In this document: positions 24,029 to 24,370 of the stretch, one piece after another | Numbering within the stretch: position 1 is the first letter of the stretch | Layout of the letters: the number at the start of each line of letters is the position of its first letter | From: Thermodesulfovibrio sp. | Lineage (GTDB): Bacteria; Nitrospirota; Thermodesulfovibrionia; Thermodesulfovibrionales; Thermodesulfovibrionaceae | NCBI GenBank assembly: GCA_026415595.1 | Contig: JAOAGU010000011.1 | Location: 1 to 24,370 of the forward strand | Length of the DNA stretch: 24,370 nt | Direction: 5' to 3' | Made by a program: the position numbers and the translations under genes | Notes under the pieces: generated by a model | Seen by the model: the letters and a program-made list of their open reading frames with translations, nothing else | The model's database searches: none | What the model was told of the DNA's origin: nothing

Positions 24029-24370
24029 ATGGAAACAAAGGAGAAAAAAAGATGGATTACAGACTGGTGGCCCAAAAGACTTAATCTAAAAGTTTTAAGA
24101 CAAAACTGCCCTAACTCCAATCCCTATGGTCCTGATTATGATTACGCAAAGGAATTTGAAAGTTTAGATCTTGCAGAAGTCAAAAAAGACTTAAAAGAAG
24201 TTTTGACAGCTTCTCAGGATTGGTGGCCCGCTGATTTTGGACACTACGGTGGACTCATGATTCGCTTAGCCTGGCACAGTGCAGGTAGCTACAGAATATA
24301 TGACGGAAGAGGTGGGGCAAGAACCGGTGATATTCGCTTTCCACCAAGAGGTAGTTGGCCAGACAATATG
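24029..24370 (+). CDS. katG: Catalase-peroxidase, N-terminal part (runs off the right edge)
   Basis: KatG is a bifunctional haem catalase and peroxidase that removes hydrogen peroxide. The first 114 codons are visible. The N terminus has the usual DWWPKRLNLKVLRQ segment, and the distal haem pocket MIRLAWHSAGSYR supplies Arg79, Trp82 and His83; Trp82 is the tryptophan of the Met-Tyr-Trp adduct in this family. GGARTGDIRFPPRGSWPDN follows, where RFAPLNSWPDN is more usual. A strong AAGGAGGG site lies just before the ATG at 24029. It is transcribed away from the perR-like gene, with a candidate PerR box in between. The rest, including the proximal His and the C-terminal domain, lies outside the window. 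Confidence 0.95.
   Translation, partial: METKEKKRWITDWWPKRLNLKVLRQNCPNSNPYGPDYDYAKEFESLDLAEVKKDLKEVLTASQDWWPADFGHYGGLMIRLAWHSAGSYRIYDGRGGARTGDIRFPPRGSWPDNM

Noticed and set aside
1..24370. CRISPR array, tRNA or rRNA genes, insertion sequences, prophage or attachment sites
   Set aside because: Coding sequence covers nearly all of the window, the intergenic regions are short, and no repeat array, cloverleaf, transposase or integrase was recognised.

Overview
The window is a very compact, visibly AT-rich bacterial chromosome segment. Codon use strongly favours A/T third positions, and genes are separated by a few bases or overlap in ATGA style. The gene set suggests an anaerobic or microaerophilic, probably thermophilic, Gram-negative-type bacterium: a GH57 glycosidase, FdhD, an A-type Fe-S carrier, an NtrC-type sigma-54 activator, two lipobox lipoproteins, and a cysteine-rich HAMP kinase of the kind common in Nitrospirota and former Deltaproteobacteria. 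Thermodesulfovibrio or a relative is my best guess. This is inference from general gene content; no rRNA or other taxonomic marker is present.

Layout. (1) Bases 1-2391, minus strand: an IscA/HesB-like Fe-S carrier, hemB and the N-terminal part of uvrB, packed as one operon. (2) 2483-3887, plus: fdhD and an overlapping pentapeptide-repeat protein. (3) 3907-10634, minus, read right to left: gcvH, lpdA, a DUF401 permease-like protein, enolase, an FtsB/DivIC-type division protein and a GH57 glycoside hydrolase, behind a good sigma-70-type promoter at 10670-10699. An MFS exporter (10764-11957, minus) lies just upstream with its own promoter. (4) 12035-23486, plus: eight co-oriented genes with gaps of at most 1 nt, namely ubiA-type prenyltransferase, mfd, TPR lipoprotein, murJ, metallo-beta-lactamase-fold hydrolase, tandem PhnD-like lipoprotein, sensor histidine kinase and NtrC-type response regulator. 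(5) 23499-24370: a PerR-type regulator and the start of katG, divergent, with a PerR-box-like operator between them.

How the genes work together. uvrB and mfd both serve nucleotide excision repair but lie in different operons. The last three genes of the long plus-strand block look like a self-contained three-component signalling unit: a membrane-anchored double PhnD-type binding protein, a kinase with a cysteine cluster inside its HAMP linker, and a sigma-54 activator. No transporter genes accompany it, so the binding protein is more likely a sensor than an uptake component. This is the most interesting system in the window. PerR-katG is a peroxide-defence pair.

Several start regions (fdhD, the MFS gene, ubiA) have a -10-like box only 6-8 nt before the start codon and no Shine-Dalgarno sequence, suggesting leaderless transcripts. 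No tRNA, rRNA, CRISPR array, insertion sequence or convincing intrinsic terminator was seen, and no stretch longer than about 130 bases lacks a gene.
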